A DNA stretch of 64,000 nt. It comes from Antedon mediterranea. Lineage: Eukaryota; Echinodermata; Crinoidea; Comatulida; Antedonidae. The DNA is taken from contig NC_092680.1 of the NCBI RefSeq assembly GCF_964355755.1, forward strand, positions 3,263,001 to 3,327,000. The letters run 5' to 3'. A model generated the notes under the pieces. It saw only the letters and a program-made list of their open reading frames with translations. It was not told the DNA's origin and searched no databases. The translations under genes and the position numbers were made by a program. The stretch's first letter is position 1. Each line of letters starts with the position of its first letter. Below, in pieces: positions 1 to 12,500 of this stretch.

Positions 1-2795
1 CACTGCACAGAATTATATTCAAAGGGTGAGTAATAATTGTTAAGAAATAAATTGTGATCCAGAATGATTTACACACTTTAGTATAAAAAATGCCTGAAAA
101 GGTGTTATCCTACCATATGTACAATGTATGCTTATGAGTAGAATGCACAATTTTAGAAAACATCGGGTAATGAACTCGGTTTCAAAGAGTATTGTGAGTG
201 GCCGAGCGGTTACAGTAAGATAGTGGAAGCGTAATTATGTAGCCATCGGCAAGGGTTCGAGGCTCACTCGCTCCATGGTTCTGGTGGTAGAACAAGTCTT
301 CTCGGATAAGAACTTTAAACCGTAGGTTCAGTGTGCACATCTAGCTCATGTGCACTTTAAAGAACCTAGTACGAGTAGAGTGTTACCCTGGTGTACTAGT
401 ACATCACAGCCACTGATCATACATAACTGGGCAGTCTGGGAGACCAGTCTTTGACTGAAGAGGTCACCCAGTATAAATAAATAATTTCAATTTATATCCT
501 CTACGCATCCTTATTTTAGGTCCACAAGGCTCTTAGTAAAGAACGTTATGTGTACTTCTCAAAAGGCCTACAACAATACAAAAAGGTATGATTCACTCAC
601 TGTTATAAAAAAAAAGCTTTGAATCCATGATAGTATACAAAATTCAACAGTGCGTACTATTTCGCGCCATGTGACCCACAATCATTCAATCAAATGACAG
701 GAATTTATTAGGGTGTTATATAAACTGAAATAACACATCTGTTGGAAATGATCAATTTGCCATTTCTATTGAAATATCTTTTGAAATGCATATCTTTTGA
801 TTTTCATTCAATTATAAATTTATATATACCGTACTATATTGAAATTATTTTATTGCTTTTTGACAACCAGTATTCAATTACCATTTGAAAGGAACATGCA
901 TGCATTTATGTTTATGGATCAGTTTAGATATTCCTATTTCAGTTTATATGAATTTGATATTAACAGTTTATTTTCACATTATTTTTGTTACAAAATTAAT
1001 TTTCTTTTGCACAGGATGAGGATTTTTCAGAGTTGGTTTCAACTTTAGCAACGTTATTTTTAAATAGTCAAAGCGAATTTATTCTTTTCCGAGGTAAGTA
1101 CAGTCTCTTATCCAACAGCTTCCCTGAATTTCTGTAGTTTTTCTGACCATCTCAAATTTATCCATATTCAATCCACAACCCTGCTCCTACTAAAATCTTA
1201 TATTCCATTCATCAGCCTAGCTGCTATCTCCACTCATCCACTTGTAAAGTGCCTCAAACAAACATGGAAAATTCTAATTCTAATGGACATTTTTCTGCTG
1301 TAACTTTCCTTTGGAATTCACTACCTTACAGTATATGTATTTCATCAACATTGAGACAGTTTATTAAGCGCTGTCTACACTATCAAACTTTATGTGACAA
1401 AAAAATGTGATGTGCCCATATATGGACATGATGACGTCATAGTAATACCATATTTGGGCATATCACTACCGTATTTAGACAGAGCTTTACTTTAGTATTC
1501 AGATCATTATTATGATTGACTTTTTTTAAATATTTTTTAAAAGATTTTTACAGGTTTGTGCGGCCGCATCATAAGAAAGAATTTTCTGAAGTCTGCTTTA
1601 ATTTGACGGCTTTGTCTTGTAATTACAAACCAGAACACAGCATATCGAAAGTAAAAGAAGACGCAAAAGGTTAGATATAGCTCTTTTTTAGTCCTAAGTT
1701 ATTTATCATTCGTGGTTGGTTAAATCACTTGTGTTTCGTTACGTCCTTAAGCTTGGTTCCAACTAGGACGCAACTCACGACGCTTGTGATTGGTCAAATC
1801 ACCTACATTGCGTTCACGTCTATGTTGCGTCTCTAGTGGGAACCAAGCATTAGGTTATTTCAAATCACCTACATTGCGTTCACGTCTATGTTGCGTCTCT
1901 AGTGGGAACCAAGCATTAGGTTATTTCAAATCACCTACATTGCGTTCACGTCTATGTTGCGTCTCTAGTGGGAACCAAGCATTAGGTTATTTCAAATCAC
2001 CTACATTGCGTTCACGTCTATGTTGCGTCTCTAGTGGGAACCAAGCATTAGGTTATTTCAAATCACCTACATTGCGTTCACGTCTATGTTGCGTCTCTAG
2101 TGGGAACCAAGCATTAGGTTATTTCAAATCACCTACATTGCGTTCACGTCTATGTTGCGTCTCTAGTGGGAACCAAGCGTTAGGTTATTTCAAATCACCT
2201 ACATTGCGTTCACATCTATGTTGCGTCTCTAGTGGGAACCAAGCATTAGGTTATTTCTTGACATCTATTATGACAATTTAGGGTCAGCTTTTTTTTTAGT
2301 AGAAATTCATGATTATCGTCTGTTACGCTTTTGCGTTCTCTAATCGTCTACATGAATCTCTTTCAGTGGTCCCAGGGTCTGTCATTAACTTTATTCGATC
2401 AATGTAATTGGTTTTTTTTTAGTTCTTTGTATATCTTTCCTACCCAGATAGTTTTGGTTCTGCCATCTATACAGATTCAGATAACGCCCTCTATTTTGTA
2501 TTAGTTAAATTCTTAGCAATGTACCCACCTTATTTCTCAATGTTACTACATACTGTATATAAGTAATTAACAAAAAATCTTTTTCCAAAATCTTTTTTCA
2601 ATTGATGCTGAGCTTGGGAATAACATATATATATATAATAATATTATATAACATCAATATTTTTAAAGTGTAATTTTGTTTTTATACATTCTAGATGGTA
2701 ATCTAGAGAAGAAAAGAAGGCTTGACAATAATCAACAAATTCAGACGAATTTAACCAAAAAAACGCATTATCAAGGAATAACAGAGGCCAAATAA
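1..2795 (+). CDS. RTEL1: RTEL1, C-terminal exons (5' partial)
   Basis: Regulator of telomere elongation helicase 1 is an Fe-S DNA helicase that resolves T-loops and D-loops in the nucleus. Only the C-terminal harmonin-N-like region is in the window. Exons by phase: 1-25, 520-585, 1015-1093, 1544-1669, 2695-2795 (stop TAA 2793-2795). The joined peptide reads [22 protein letters not shown], then [15 protein letters not shown], then [24 protein letters not shown] and the preceding helices match my memory of the vertebrate RTEL1 C-terminal domain. The acceptor at 1544 (after TTTTTTAAAAG) was chosen over the AG at 1552-1553 because it keeps the frame and restores FYRFVRP. Only about 60 residues follow the domain, ending in a basic tail with no RING, so the protein looks shorter than long vertebrate isoforms. 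The helicase core lies upstream, outside the window. Family call is confident; exon edges are inferred. Confidence 0.85.
194..485 (+). mobile_element. tRNA-derived SINE, full length
   Basis: It begins with a tRNA-like head. An A-box-like TGGCCGAGCGGTT, as in class II Leu/Ser tRNAs, is followed by a B-box-like GGGTTCGAGGCTC. A unique body with the stretch CTTCTCGGATAAG follows, and then a tail ending CACCCAGTATAAATAAATAA. Three relatives lie at 23.2, 31.1 and 33.9 kb. It sits in an intron of RTEL1. Confidence 0.8.
1365..1490. mobile_element. MITE family A copy 1
   Basis: Family A has inverted ends CTGTCTACACTATCAAACT / AGTTTGATAGTGTAGACAG around GTGATGTGCCC, ATGGTAGTGATATG and GGGCACATCAC segments. 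This copy lies in the RTEL1 intron; its right end is eroded to TTTAGACAGAGCTTTAC. Confidence 0.8.
1747..1853. mobile_element. MITE family D (TTGGTTCCCACTAG ends), founder of array
   Basis: The left end GCTTGGTTCCAACTAGGACGCAAC is inverted as GTTGCGTCTCTAGTGGGAACCAAGC at the right. A second complete copy is at 61418-61566 and a lone end is near 10900. The right half is amplified into the adjoining tandem array. Confidence 0.75.
1795..2256. repeat. 66-bp tandem array, 7 copies, from half a MITE
   Basis: Seven nearly identical 66-bp units start TCAAATCACCTACATTGCG and contain GGGAACCAAGCATTAGGTT. Because 66 is divisible by three, a 163-residue open frame of 22-residue repeats appears. It has no other coding features and is an artefact. 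The array lies in the last RTEL1 intron. Confidence 0.9.
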
Positions 2796-2974
2796 ATGAC
2801 GCAAATTATGAACAGTAAAATTTTATAAAATTTATAAAATTAGGTTTTTCCTAATTTATAATAATTAATAATATTTTTAAGTAAATTTTAATAGATTTGT
2901 AAGAAAACATCTGTAATTTGTAAAGTATTTATTCAAAAATCATTATAAACCAATTTTCCAATATAAAAATGTGT

Positions 2975-2980
2975 AATAAA
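2975..2980 (+). terminator. Poly(A) signal of RTEL1
   Basis: A canonical AATAAA lies 180 bases after the RTEL1 stop codon, in AT-rich DNA. It is the first AATAAA hexamer on this strand after the stop that I noticed. Confidence 0.5.
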
Positions 2981-3580
2981 TATAAAGAAGTACTGCATCA
3001 CATAGGTTTTTTTATCTAAATTGCACAACCCTATATACCAACCCAATTACAGTACCATAATAGTCAATATATTTAATATATTGCACTCTACAACTTTGTA
3101 CTAAATTATTTCTAATCCCCGTTCCCCTGAATTGCACCCTTAACCATATAAATACCATATATTTAAAGTTATATAAATAGAACCTTAACTATTCCTCTCA
3201 TATCATTGCAGAAGATACCATGATTACCTAGTTTTTAAAAGTTTAAACCTTCCCAAAAATAAAATTTTAAAAATGAACTAAAATGTAAATAATCGTATTC
3301 AATAATCTATGTATCATGTTATTTGGAAAAAAATAACGAAGTCATGTTGGGGTGTTAAGAAAATGATTTAAATCACAAAACATCATCATCTTTGATTCAC
3401 TTACACATCTGTGAGTAAAGTGTCAAAACTGAGCACCAGTTTGATTTTGTTCGTTAAACAATTAAGTTTAGTGGTTTAAATGAACAATAGAAAATAATAC
3501 CTGTTCATTAAAAATTATATGACCACAACAACCATGTGTTGTATAAATAAAGTTGAATTGAATTGAATGAAACCAATCCG

Positions 3581-3921
3581 TTAAAGATGTATTGTCCCCC
3601 TGAAAAAATAATTATTAAAATTTTTGTTGTTGAATATGCCATTTTAATGTCTTATAATAGTTATCCACTTTGACCAAAAATTAGATTTTTAAAAAAATTG
3701 TTTACCTGAAAAAACTGTAATTCAAAGCAAAAAATAGTCAAATTGGCTGCCAGCCAATGGATTTTTGGTTGAACCATTTATTTTATCATTTTATTATCAT
3801 TTTTTATTATTTTTTCCGTTTTTTTTTTCTACGGAAGTGGTTAACTTTATTAAAACTACAAAATAACCTATTCAAAGTCTGATTTAATTAATCTTTACTT
3901 TTGGGGGACAATACATCTTTA
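3581..3921. mobile_element. MITE family C copy 1 (long palindrome)
   Basis: Inverted ends TTAAAGATGTATTGTCCCC / GGGGGACAATACATCTTTA enclose an AT-rich interior that is also roughly palindromic. Related copies are at 28062-28343 and 61871-62206, and a lone end is near 63390. Confidence 0.75.
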
Positions 3922-4148
3922 GGTTTAGTGGTCCAAATGAACAATGGGATACACTTTCCTTAAAAATGATATGGCCACAACAATGTGTTGATATGGGCCT
4001 GCATGGGAAAATAAAGTTTCATTGAATGAAAGCAGTCCATCAACAAGTTACTTCTCAGTAAGCTGAGAAATGCCAAGTTCCATCTTTGTTTAAAAAGTTA
4101 TAAAATTGGAAGAGAATAATTTGTGAAGCTGAGCCTTCTTATTGCATG

Positions 4149-6302
4149 TTATGAATTTGCAGGTAATACCACACCCCCTACCATGTACAAAGCATTTGGT
4201 ATTGTCTGCTTTTGAGTTGACCAATTATTTGTTCTCTCATCGTAGCAGTCTATTGTGTTATGAGCTTCTCCGCTTATTTTCCCGCCAAGAAGCCAGATCT
4301 TTTCTCTGGAAGACACAACGGCACTAAAAGTTCTCTGTTGATTACAGTTGGAAAGTTTTCTACATTCCTTCGTCTCTGGATTGTACGCTATAACTTCTCG
4401 AGGTTTCCTCGCCCCGATCACAACAATCTCATTCTTGAAGTGCAATGCTTGAGGAATCTTACGGCACACTAAGAAGTCTGTCACTATCGACCAGATGCTG
4501 TTTTCTGGGTCTAGGCATTGTATTATGCTAGCAGGACTGTCATAATCATTAGCTCCACCTATAACATAAAGTTTTCTCTGGCACCCAACGACGGCTGCAA
4601 CACTGACAGCTGTTGGCATGGGTGGACACTTCTGCCATTCGTTTTGAAATGGTTTGAAGACTTCAACACTACTCAGCCTGGCTTCTTGTGTGGTGCTCTT
4701 TCCGCCTACAACGTATATACAATCATTCAACGTCGCAGAACCGTGTGAGTGCCTCGCTGTGTTTAAGTCTCCTAGTCTGTTCCATTCATTGGTTAAAAAG
4801 TTAAACTGCCACGTTTCTGATACTGATTGGTCAAAACTTGCATCATAACCACCAGACACAACTACGTTCCATCCTGAATAAAGACAAGAAAAGAAAATCC
4901 ATTTTAATAGTTAAAACAAATATTACCATTGTGCATATACAATACAATTTGTTAAAACACATTTTAAATGATGGTTTGGTATATCAAGACTCCTAAAGGT
5001 ATTAACTTGAAAATGAAATGAAAAGAAAAATGGAAAGATGGACATAGTTGGAGAAGAATAATGATGGAACTTGGTTGAAATGAAGAAATGGGGATTAGAT
5101 TTAGGGATTAGATAAAATAATAATAAATAATAATAATAATAATAATTTACCAGAAGGCAGACGGCCAATGGTGATTGTTGGGTAGTATTTAGCAGAAACC
5201 ACATGGAAGTGTGTGTATGCCTAATCTTCATATTTTAGTTCTCAACTATATACCAACCTTTAGCAGTTACACTATATTTCCTTTTCTCGTATTTCGGCAG
5301 GTTCAGTAATGATTTCCACGCCCCCAATGCGCCGTCGTTAATTTCGCAATACAGAACGCTTTCACTATAAGTATAGCCTTCTTCAAATTCATTCCTATGA
5401 CCTCCAACCAACACAAGAATGTCTTTAACTCTGTGTTGTGATCGCGGAGTCGTCTGCCTCCCCAAGACTCTGTAACCCTTATGGATCAATGTTTTGCAGC
5501 ACATTGCTTCGTCGATTAAACTCGATACATTAAAGTTATTGTCCGACTGTTCCTCTAGGAGTCTGAGGTACGAGTCATCCAGTAGCGCCAGACGAACCTT
5601 TTCCAGTAGTGTTGTGAAGTGATGACGTCTTAAAGGGTGATCATTGTTAATCCATCGTAAGATCGCTTCAACTATGTCTGATTCGCTGTCAATCTTCAGC
5701 CGATCGTTCGATAGAATGTCAACTAATTCCGTGCAAGACAATTCAAGAAAATCTGACGTCGTTGATACGTCAGCAAAATTTGACAAGATGAAGGATTTGG
5801 AAGACTCGAGAAGTTCGACACAATGAAATGCCTCGGCAAATTTGTGGTAATGAATGCAATTTGGTATCTGTAGCCGACGTGTCATGAACTCGACGCATGT
5901 CTTACTCACAGTCTCATACTGGAGATACATTGACGTTTCGAAAAGTTCCTCAACTGTTTCTTTCCGGATGTATATCTTGGATGTGTACGAGAACTCTACG
6001 AGAGCTTTGACAGAATCAGCAGATAATCCTAGCAAGGTGATGGTGTCCTGTTCACTCTCAATTACGTTACTCGTGAACATAGATTTGAAGTAGTGACTAC
6101 TGGCAGCAAGGATGGCTCGATGGCAGGGGATACGCTCTCCATCGACGCACACGATGACATCGACGCACTCAGACAGTGATCGCATTTCGTTCAGCGTTGC
6201 CAGAACCTTGTTGGATTTTGATGGCATGTGGAGAAGAAGACAATCATTCTCTTTTATTCCTGATGCCAGCGGGTTCACGACGTCATCGTTTTGACTCTTC
6301 AT
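4149..6302 (-). CDS. Kelch-like protein (BTB-BACK-kelch)
   Basis: Likely a substrate adaptor of a Cullin-3 ubiquitin ligase, as known for the KLHL family. Two exons: 6302-5258 and 4873-4149 (phase 1, donor AAAG|GTTGG, acceptor TTCAG|GATGG), giving 589 residues, the usual KLHL length. A BTB domain (about residues 40-150) has the D-x-x-x-x-V-G-x-x-x-x-x-H-R-x-x-L-A-A-S-S-x-Y-F layout (CVDVIVCVDGERIPCHRAI). A BACK domain follows (about 150-260), then about six kelch repeats from residue 295 with VVSGGYD, YVVGGK, YVIGGA and WLLGGK strands. The start is the first ATG of the open frame (6302). A frame opening at 4859 would begin with GTG inside the second exon and is not a separate gene. The subfamily was not recognised; generic KLHL is as far as I can go. 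Confidence 0.88.
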
Positions 6303-7040
6303 GATACCGTCTATGATTTATACATTGCCTAATTCCTGGAAATACAGAAAATAATACTTTGTGAAATGAGAGATCATCTTAGTAACCCCAAGTGGCCCCC
6401 AACGCTGGAGGCATCTAATCGGGTGTCTTTAGCTATTTCGACATATTTTAATACCTCTGGACACCCCCCATAAGATCAAATCCGGGGCCCCTGGGTTTAG
6501 CCAGTGAGCGCTCATAGCCGTTACGACACTGGAGGTAATTGCTGTATTTTATTCTGGTAGCGCTTTACATGCAGTTGGTATTTAGGAGGACCGCGATGTT
6601 TAGCACTCATTTTGTTAATACAGTAGGTGACATTTCTAGGCATGGGATTTTCACACGCTTTCATAACATAGCAGTAATTGTTACTGTCGTGTTCAAACTT
6701 CTGTTAGTTCACGAGGCACTAAACCGTGAGTGATTTTGTCAGATTAATCCATGGTTCGATCGTTCGACGTGAAATCAGTGTAAACACAGTGATCAACACC
6801 GATGCCGCTGTCACAGTATTTATTTCGTGTCAGTATTGTTTGAAAGTAAGCCTGATTGAACGTTTGCAATGAAATCAACAGTTGTGACATTCACGTCCGT
6901 TTCTCATGATAACTTTGATCGCTGAGATTTCGACAGGGGGTATACCAGGTACGCTATCGAATGATTACAATGTGATTGATGCATTAAGATATATAAGAGT
7001 TCATAATAAGCAAATGCATTTTTTTGTACGGAGATCATCG

Positions 7041-7175
7041 TTAAGCCTTGTCTACGCTATCAAATAATGGTAGTGGTATGCTCAAAGATGGTAGTGATAT
7101 GACATCATCATGTCCATGTATGGCCGCATCACACTTTTTTGTCACATAAAGTTTGATAGTGTAGACCAGGCTTTA
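7041..7175. mobile_element. MITE family A copy 2
   Basis: Ends TTAAGCCTTGTCTACGCTATCAAA and GTTTGATAGTGTAGACCAGGCTTTA, with internal GTAGTGATATG and ACATCATCATGTCCAT. Confidence 0.8.
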
Positions 7176-7707
7176 CAGTACTCGACTCGACTTCTAAACG
7201 CGTTACGTAGTTTAGCATTCATCTGGCCCTAATAATCTAAACAGATGGCATCCCTCTTTTTTCGAGGGATCGGATCGGGTTGTATTATAACAGTACAGTA
7301 TAGGCTTCCATAGAGCTATACTAAGTAAATACAAAGCATAGCGTTTTAAGGATATTACTGGTATTCATATTGACGTCTAGATAGAATTACTAAATATCAA
7401 TATCCTGCAGCAATTTACATCTACTAGTTTGGATTGATAATTAATAATTAGATCAGATTTGTAATGATTTAATAATAATATCTGATAAAAACTGCAAAAC
7501 TTATCGAAACCCATACTATAGTACAGTATATAATACTCATGTACACCTGAGGTATAATCCGTAATATTCTCTGGTGCAACGTCCGTATTTATATATGTGG
7601 GGACCAGTATAATTATCATATTCAATTAGTAATGGTTTTAGAATTAATTATTAATGGTAATTGTTTACTGTAGAAAAAAATCGTATGCATGCAGTAACAT
7701 GGTCGGG

Positions 7708-7900
7708 GTTGGGGAGGGGTGTGTTGAGAGTGGGTTGAGGGGCGTGTTGAGAGTGGGTTGAGGGGCGTGTTGAGAGTGGGTTGAGGGGCGTGTTGAGAGT
7801 GGGTTGAGGGGCGTGTTGAGAGTGGGTTGAGGGGCGTGTTGAGAGTGGGTTGAGGGGTGTGTTGAGAGTGGGTTGAGGGGCGTGTTGAGAGTGGGTTGAA
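7708..7900. repeat. 23-bp minisatellite, 8 copies
   Basis: Eight near-perfect copies of GGGGCGTGTTGAGAGTGGGTTGA. It is strongly G-rich on the + strand against an AT-rich background. Confidence 0.9.
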
Positions 7901-8011
7901 GGTTAAATTAAACTAAATCCAGATATTTTAGGGGAAAGAAAATACTAGAGATTTACATAAGGTGGCCAGACACTGTTGAATTAACCTGTGACAAGGATGA
8001 AAAGCGGTAGG

Positions 8012-8178
8012 CCTTAGCTCTATCTCAATGTCAAACTTGTTTGACAAAGTGTGATGTGCCCAAATATATGGTAGTGATAATACACAAATAATGGTGGTGA
8101 TATGACATCATCATGTCCATATATGGGCACATCACATTTTGTTGTCACATAAAGTTTGATAGTGTAGACAGAGCAAAG
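8012..8178. mobile_element. MITE family A copy 3
   Basis: Diverged left end CTCTATCTCAATGTCAAAC, right end AAAGTTTGATAGTGTAGACAGAGC, with characteristic GGGCACATCACATTTTGTTGTCAC. Confidence 0.75.
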
Positions 8179-9551
8179 CGTAATCCCAATATTAGTTGGT
8201 AACTAAATATGATCACGTGAAAATAACATAGAAATTAATTGTATGTGTTTTGTTGATTAACAGCCTAAATAGTGATACATGCATGTAGACCGAAAATCGA
8301 CGACGTATTTGAAAATGATGCAAAACATAATATTATTATTATACTTTACATACCTTATATCCGAGTCTTCTCTTCCTGTTGCTGCACAGCACGACACTGT
8401 GAGAGAAAACCTACTACAACCAGGTATTATAATATATGCGTGATTATCGATGCGAAATAATGCAACAATTGGAATTAATGACAAATATTGAACCGTTCAA
8501 CGGAGAAAGGGTTATTTCATTGAGAAAATACGATTCGTCCGCATACGAAATTGCTTTATGATATGCGTGTGGATATAACTCTGAATTGATAGCATGGTTT
8601 ATGCGGGTGCCGCGATGTGTTTTAAATATTAATTTCAAACATAATCTGTTAGTAATATATTAAATTCAGAATAGGTGATTGATTATGATGTTTGTTGTAT
8701 AAGCTTTTACATATTACATTTGGTTTTGAGATAATGTTGGTACTATTATCTAATTATAATAATTGCTGTGTGGTGATTGGTTTGATGGATGCCATGGCTG
8801 GTGGAGTGGAACCGTATATATTAATTAGAGTATGTTAGATTAGACCATCAAACATTAGGTGAATTGTCGATCCTAATTATCATTATTGGCGTATTTATAA
8901 GTCATGAATGACACACCCAACTTGAATACTTTGAGTAAAGGTCTCCGTCCTTCAATTAAAGACTGGGACCCGGTTATAGGCCTAGTGGTCTTGTATTGGT
9001 CTCAATAATCACCCAACTAGGCTTATAAATACGATACTGGCAGCCGTACTAGTAGAAGTCGTCTTAAATTACCAAATTTAGAGGGAAAATTCATAACGGG
9101 TGCCCATGAGATAATAGTTGGTTATAAATTAATGTCCTTTCCATTAAACAGTTTCTTAATACACCATGGAGGAAAAAAGAAAAGACTGGCCTGGGTCATT
9201 TCTGCAGGCTTCTAATTAATTAAAAAGAAAGTTTACGTCGTCTACTTTGTACAACTATAAATTGTGCCAGCAATTTATCTAAAAGATTTTGGTATCAGCC
9301 CATTACGAGAGAAGACAGGTTCTTGACAAATTTACCCTCTCCGTATGATGGCGCTCTACTAAACACGTTCTTTGTTAGTTGTCCATGTTGTTTACACTAC
9401 ACAATCGAAGTAGGCTGGGCTGCTGCGTTGCGGTGTGTTTTGTGTGTGAGGCCTTGTTCTTTTAACAAGAATTCCAGGGACTGGCTAGGTACTAGGCCTA
9501 GAAATATAGGATAGAATAAAGTTAAAATATCCTACGAAATACACTTTGACG

Positions 9552-12500
9552 ATGCCGTATAAGTATTTAGGTAAACATCATCTTGATGGGTTTGACAAAT
9601 ACAAAGTAAGTAACGATATATTGACAGCTCTTACTAGTAACTAAACTAGGCTAGGCTAGGCCTGACCCGACCTTCTGAGCTAGGTATGTTGCTAGGCCTA
9701 GGCTAGGTTTAGCCTAGTAATATGTAGTAAGAGGCCCTCTAGATAGCAGCTATGCTATCAGAAGAGAAGCCTAGCTAGTAGTAGTAGCCCATTTCTCCCG
9801 GCTATCATGACAATGTGTGAATTAATCATGCCATTAATGTTGTGTGAATTAATCATGCCATTAATGTTGTGTTATTATCATAATTAAAAAAACAGGTTTC
9901 ATAATTAATAATATTTTAAACAGTTGTTACTATGCCAGGCTATATATGAAATTAAATAATTAAAATTAAAATATATTAATTTAAATTCATTCATAAAATC
10001 ACAAATTGTAGTAGTACTAGTAGCAAGGGTATACTATACATTTTGAGTAAACATCCAACTAAAGAAAGTTTTTTCTGAAAGAAGCAGAAACGATATAAAA
10101 TTTTAAAAATTCATTGGCCTAATATTAATAAGATTATTAACAATAATTAATATTTTTCAATTGTTCTTATTTCTTCCAGTACAATGCTGTTGACACATCA
10201 CCTCTTTCAAACTATGTCATGCACCCCCTTTGGGATAAATGCATCAAGGTAAGTTACTAGGCCTATAGATGATAATAATTTTGCAACTGTCAATTGGTTT
10301 TGTAATCTGATTTAATACACTTATATTATTATGTTGGTGGTATTATACTAAGCCTTCTGTGTGAGGCAAAACAGGGTGTGGAGCTTGAGCTAATAATATC
10401 GGATTATTCACTGGTTGACAGCAGCCATATCATACCACACCAAATATTTCCTGATAATGATAATACAAGCGTAATAATGGAGAAACAGGAATTGTACATG
10501 TATTTTTTTAATATTCCGCAATTATTAATTTTTACAGTATATACTGTAGCTTTTATACAAAATAAATCTGTTTCTGTTTGTGGAAATGAATGAATATAGA
10601 ATGAATATTCTTTAGACTAAAAATGAATTACCAAGTAAATTGAATGAATAATTATAGCATTAATAGAATCTGTTTTCAAAAGTAATTTAAAGACATGTTT
10701 AACAATTTTCTTAAGCTCTGTCTTCGCTATCAATCAAACTTTATGTGACAAAAAATGGGATGTGGCCATATATTGACATGATGATGTCACATTACTACCA
10801 TATTTGGACACATCACACTTTTTTTCTCAAACTAGTTTGATAGTGTAGACAGAGCTTTACCTGCCCTCAATTTCACACGTCAGTTTTTTCATCTTAATCC
10901 TTGGTTCCCACTGAAGAAATACATAATAAAATAAAACACCATTCATGAAATAGGTATATGATCTTGTGATAGATTAGAACAGTATGCGAGTTTTGCAGGC
11001 AGATCCCTATTCACGTCAATAGACTAAAATACTGTAGAAACTAGGCTCAACATTCACCTGTATGCAAATTCAGTTCCACTCCAACACAACTTCCCTACCT
11101 CACAATCAGATACACAAATTCACTAATTGCTAGAATAGAATTTTTCAAATGTTTTTATCAACAGATATTTCCAAAATGGTTGGCTCCAAACTTGATGACC
11201 TTCTGTGGCTTTCTTCTTCTGGTTTTTAATTTTTTACTCCTTTCATATTTTGACTGGGATTTCTATGGCAGCAGTAGGCTACATCCAGCTTATCCTATTG
11301 TACCAACATACGTATGGATTACTTGTGGTGTCTGTCAGTTTGTGGCTCACCAACTTGGTAAGTTTAATGTTTTGTTCAGCAAAATCATATTTGTGAAGTA
11401 ATAAGTTACTACTGTAACTCCTTTTTACAAAAAGATGCACTTGGTTCTTTAAAGGCAAATTTACACAGATGAGCAGTAACGGTAATGAAAATATAGAATC
11501 TATGTTATTCCTTATGACCACACACTGCAGAGTGGACGGGCGGTTTCTACATGGGTCAAGCTACATGGTTTTCCACTTACCGTCACCGTTCTTTTCTTTA
11601 ATAAATCGGCCTATAAGTGCACACAGATGTATGCTGTCCTTTTCCAAGAAGATTTGTTCTACCGACGACCATAACTACATGGCCAAAGAGTGCCATGAAC
11701 CTGTGCTGATACAGTCAACTCTCCCAATACCGGACACCTTTGGGCTGGCCTAATATGTCAGATTTTCTGGAATTCTGGTATTCTGAATTATGTTTTTAAT
11801 GGTAAAAATGAATTTGGACCTCAAGAAAATTCTGGGAGAGTTTGCGGTTTGCAGAGAGTCCAGTATTGGGAGAGTTGACTGTATTAGGCCGCTTGACTTG
11901 ATTATCACAGAAAGTAACTTACTAAAAAGGGTTTATTGTTAATAAGTTGAAGTCATTAAAAAAATGTTTTCTAATTTTGATATGAATTATTTCTCTTTAA
12001 ATTTAGATGGTATGGATGGTAAGCAAGCAAGAAGAACCAAATCCAGCACCCCACTAGGAGAGTTGTTTGACCATGGCATTGACAGTTGGGTAGCAGCGTT
12101 TATGCCAATCGAACTCTACTCGTGTTTTAGTCGATGCGAAGAGGATTATGGAAAGAATGTATTCATCCTGTTTTGGATCTTGTGGAATATTGTCGGAGTG
12201 TTCACGATATCTCACTGGGAGAAGTATAATACAGGCGTTCTGTTCCTTCCATGGGGATATGATATAAGTCAGCTTGTAAGTAATATGATATAAAATATTG
12301 TATCCAGTGTATCTGGCGCATCTGGCGTGAGGCTCATACTTTTTTACCCAAACACAAGCTCTGACGGCACACATCTCTCAATTTTTAAACCTTTTTACTT
12401 AAATCGTCAAAATTCTTTTGTTTATCATGCTTAGATTCATTGATCCTAGGCTGGAACATTTCTGCCCACTTTTCACAAAATTGTTAAATTCTCAAGCCAG

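Larger units (their letters stand above)
2796..4148. other. Intergenic, convergent RTEL1 / kelch-like 3' ends
   Basis: No gene seen. It is AT-rich and holds a family C MITE (3581-3921) flanked by two related ~118-bp direct repeats (3463-3580 and 3921-4040). The first direct repeat carries an AATAAAGTTGAATTGAATTGAA-type tail, as found at the 3' ends of non-LTR elements elsewhere in the window. Confidence 0.6.
6303..9551. other. Intergenic region, kelch-like to EPT1 (divergent)
   Basis: The start codons of two divergent genes bound this region. It holds two family A MITEs (7041-7175, 8012-8178) and a 23-bp minisatellite (7708-7900). An inverted pair GGCGTATTTATAAG / CTTATAAATACG lies near 8888 and 9025, and AGGCCTA motifs lie close to the EPT1 start. 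I see no coding exon. Confidence 0.5.

Noticed and set aside
1544-1554. Alternative RTEL1 acceptor at 1552-1553
   Set aside because: Using it shifts the frame away from the conserved FVRPHHK.
1790-2281. 163-codon open frame of 22-residue repeats
   Set aside because: It is the translation of a 66-bp non-coding tandem array inside an RTEL1 intron; the frame stays open only because 66 is divisible by three.
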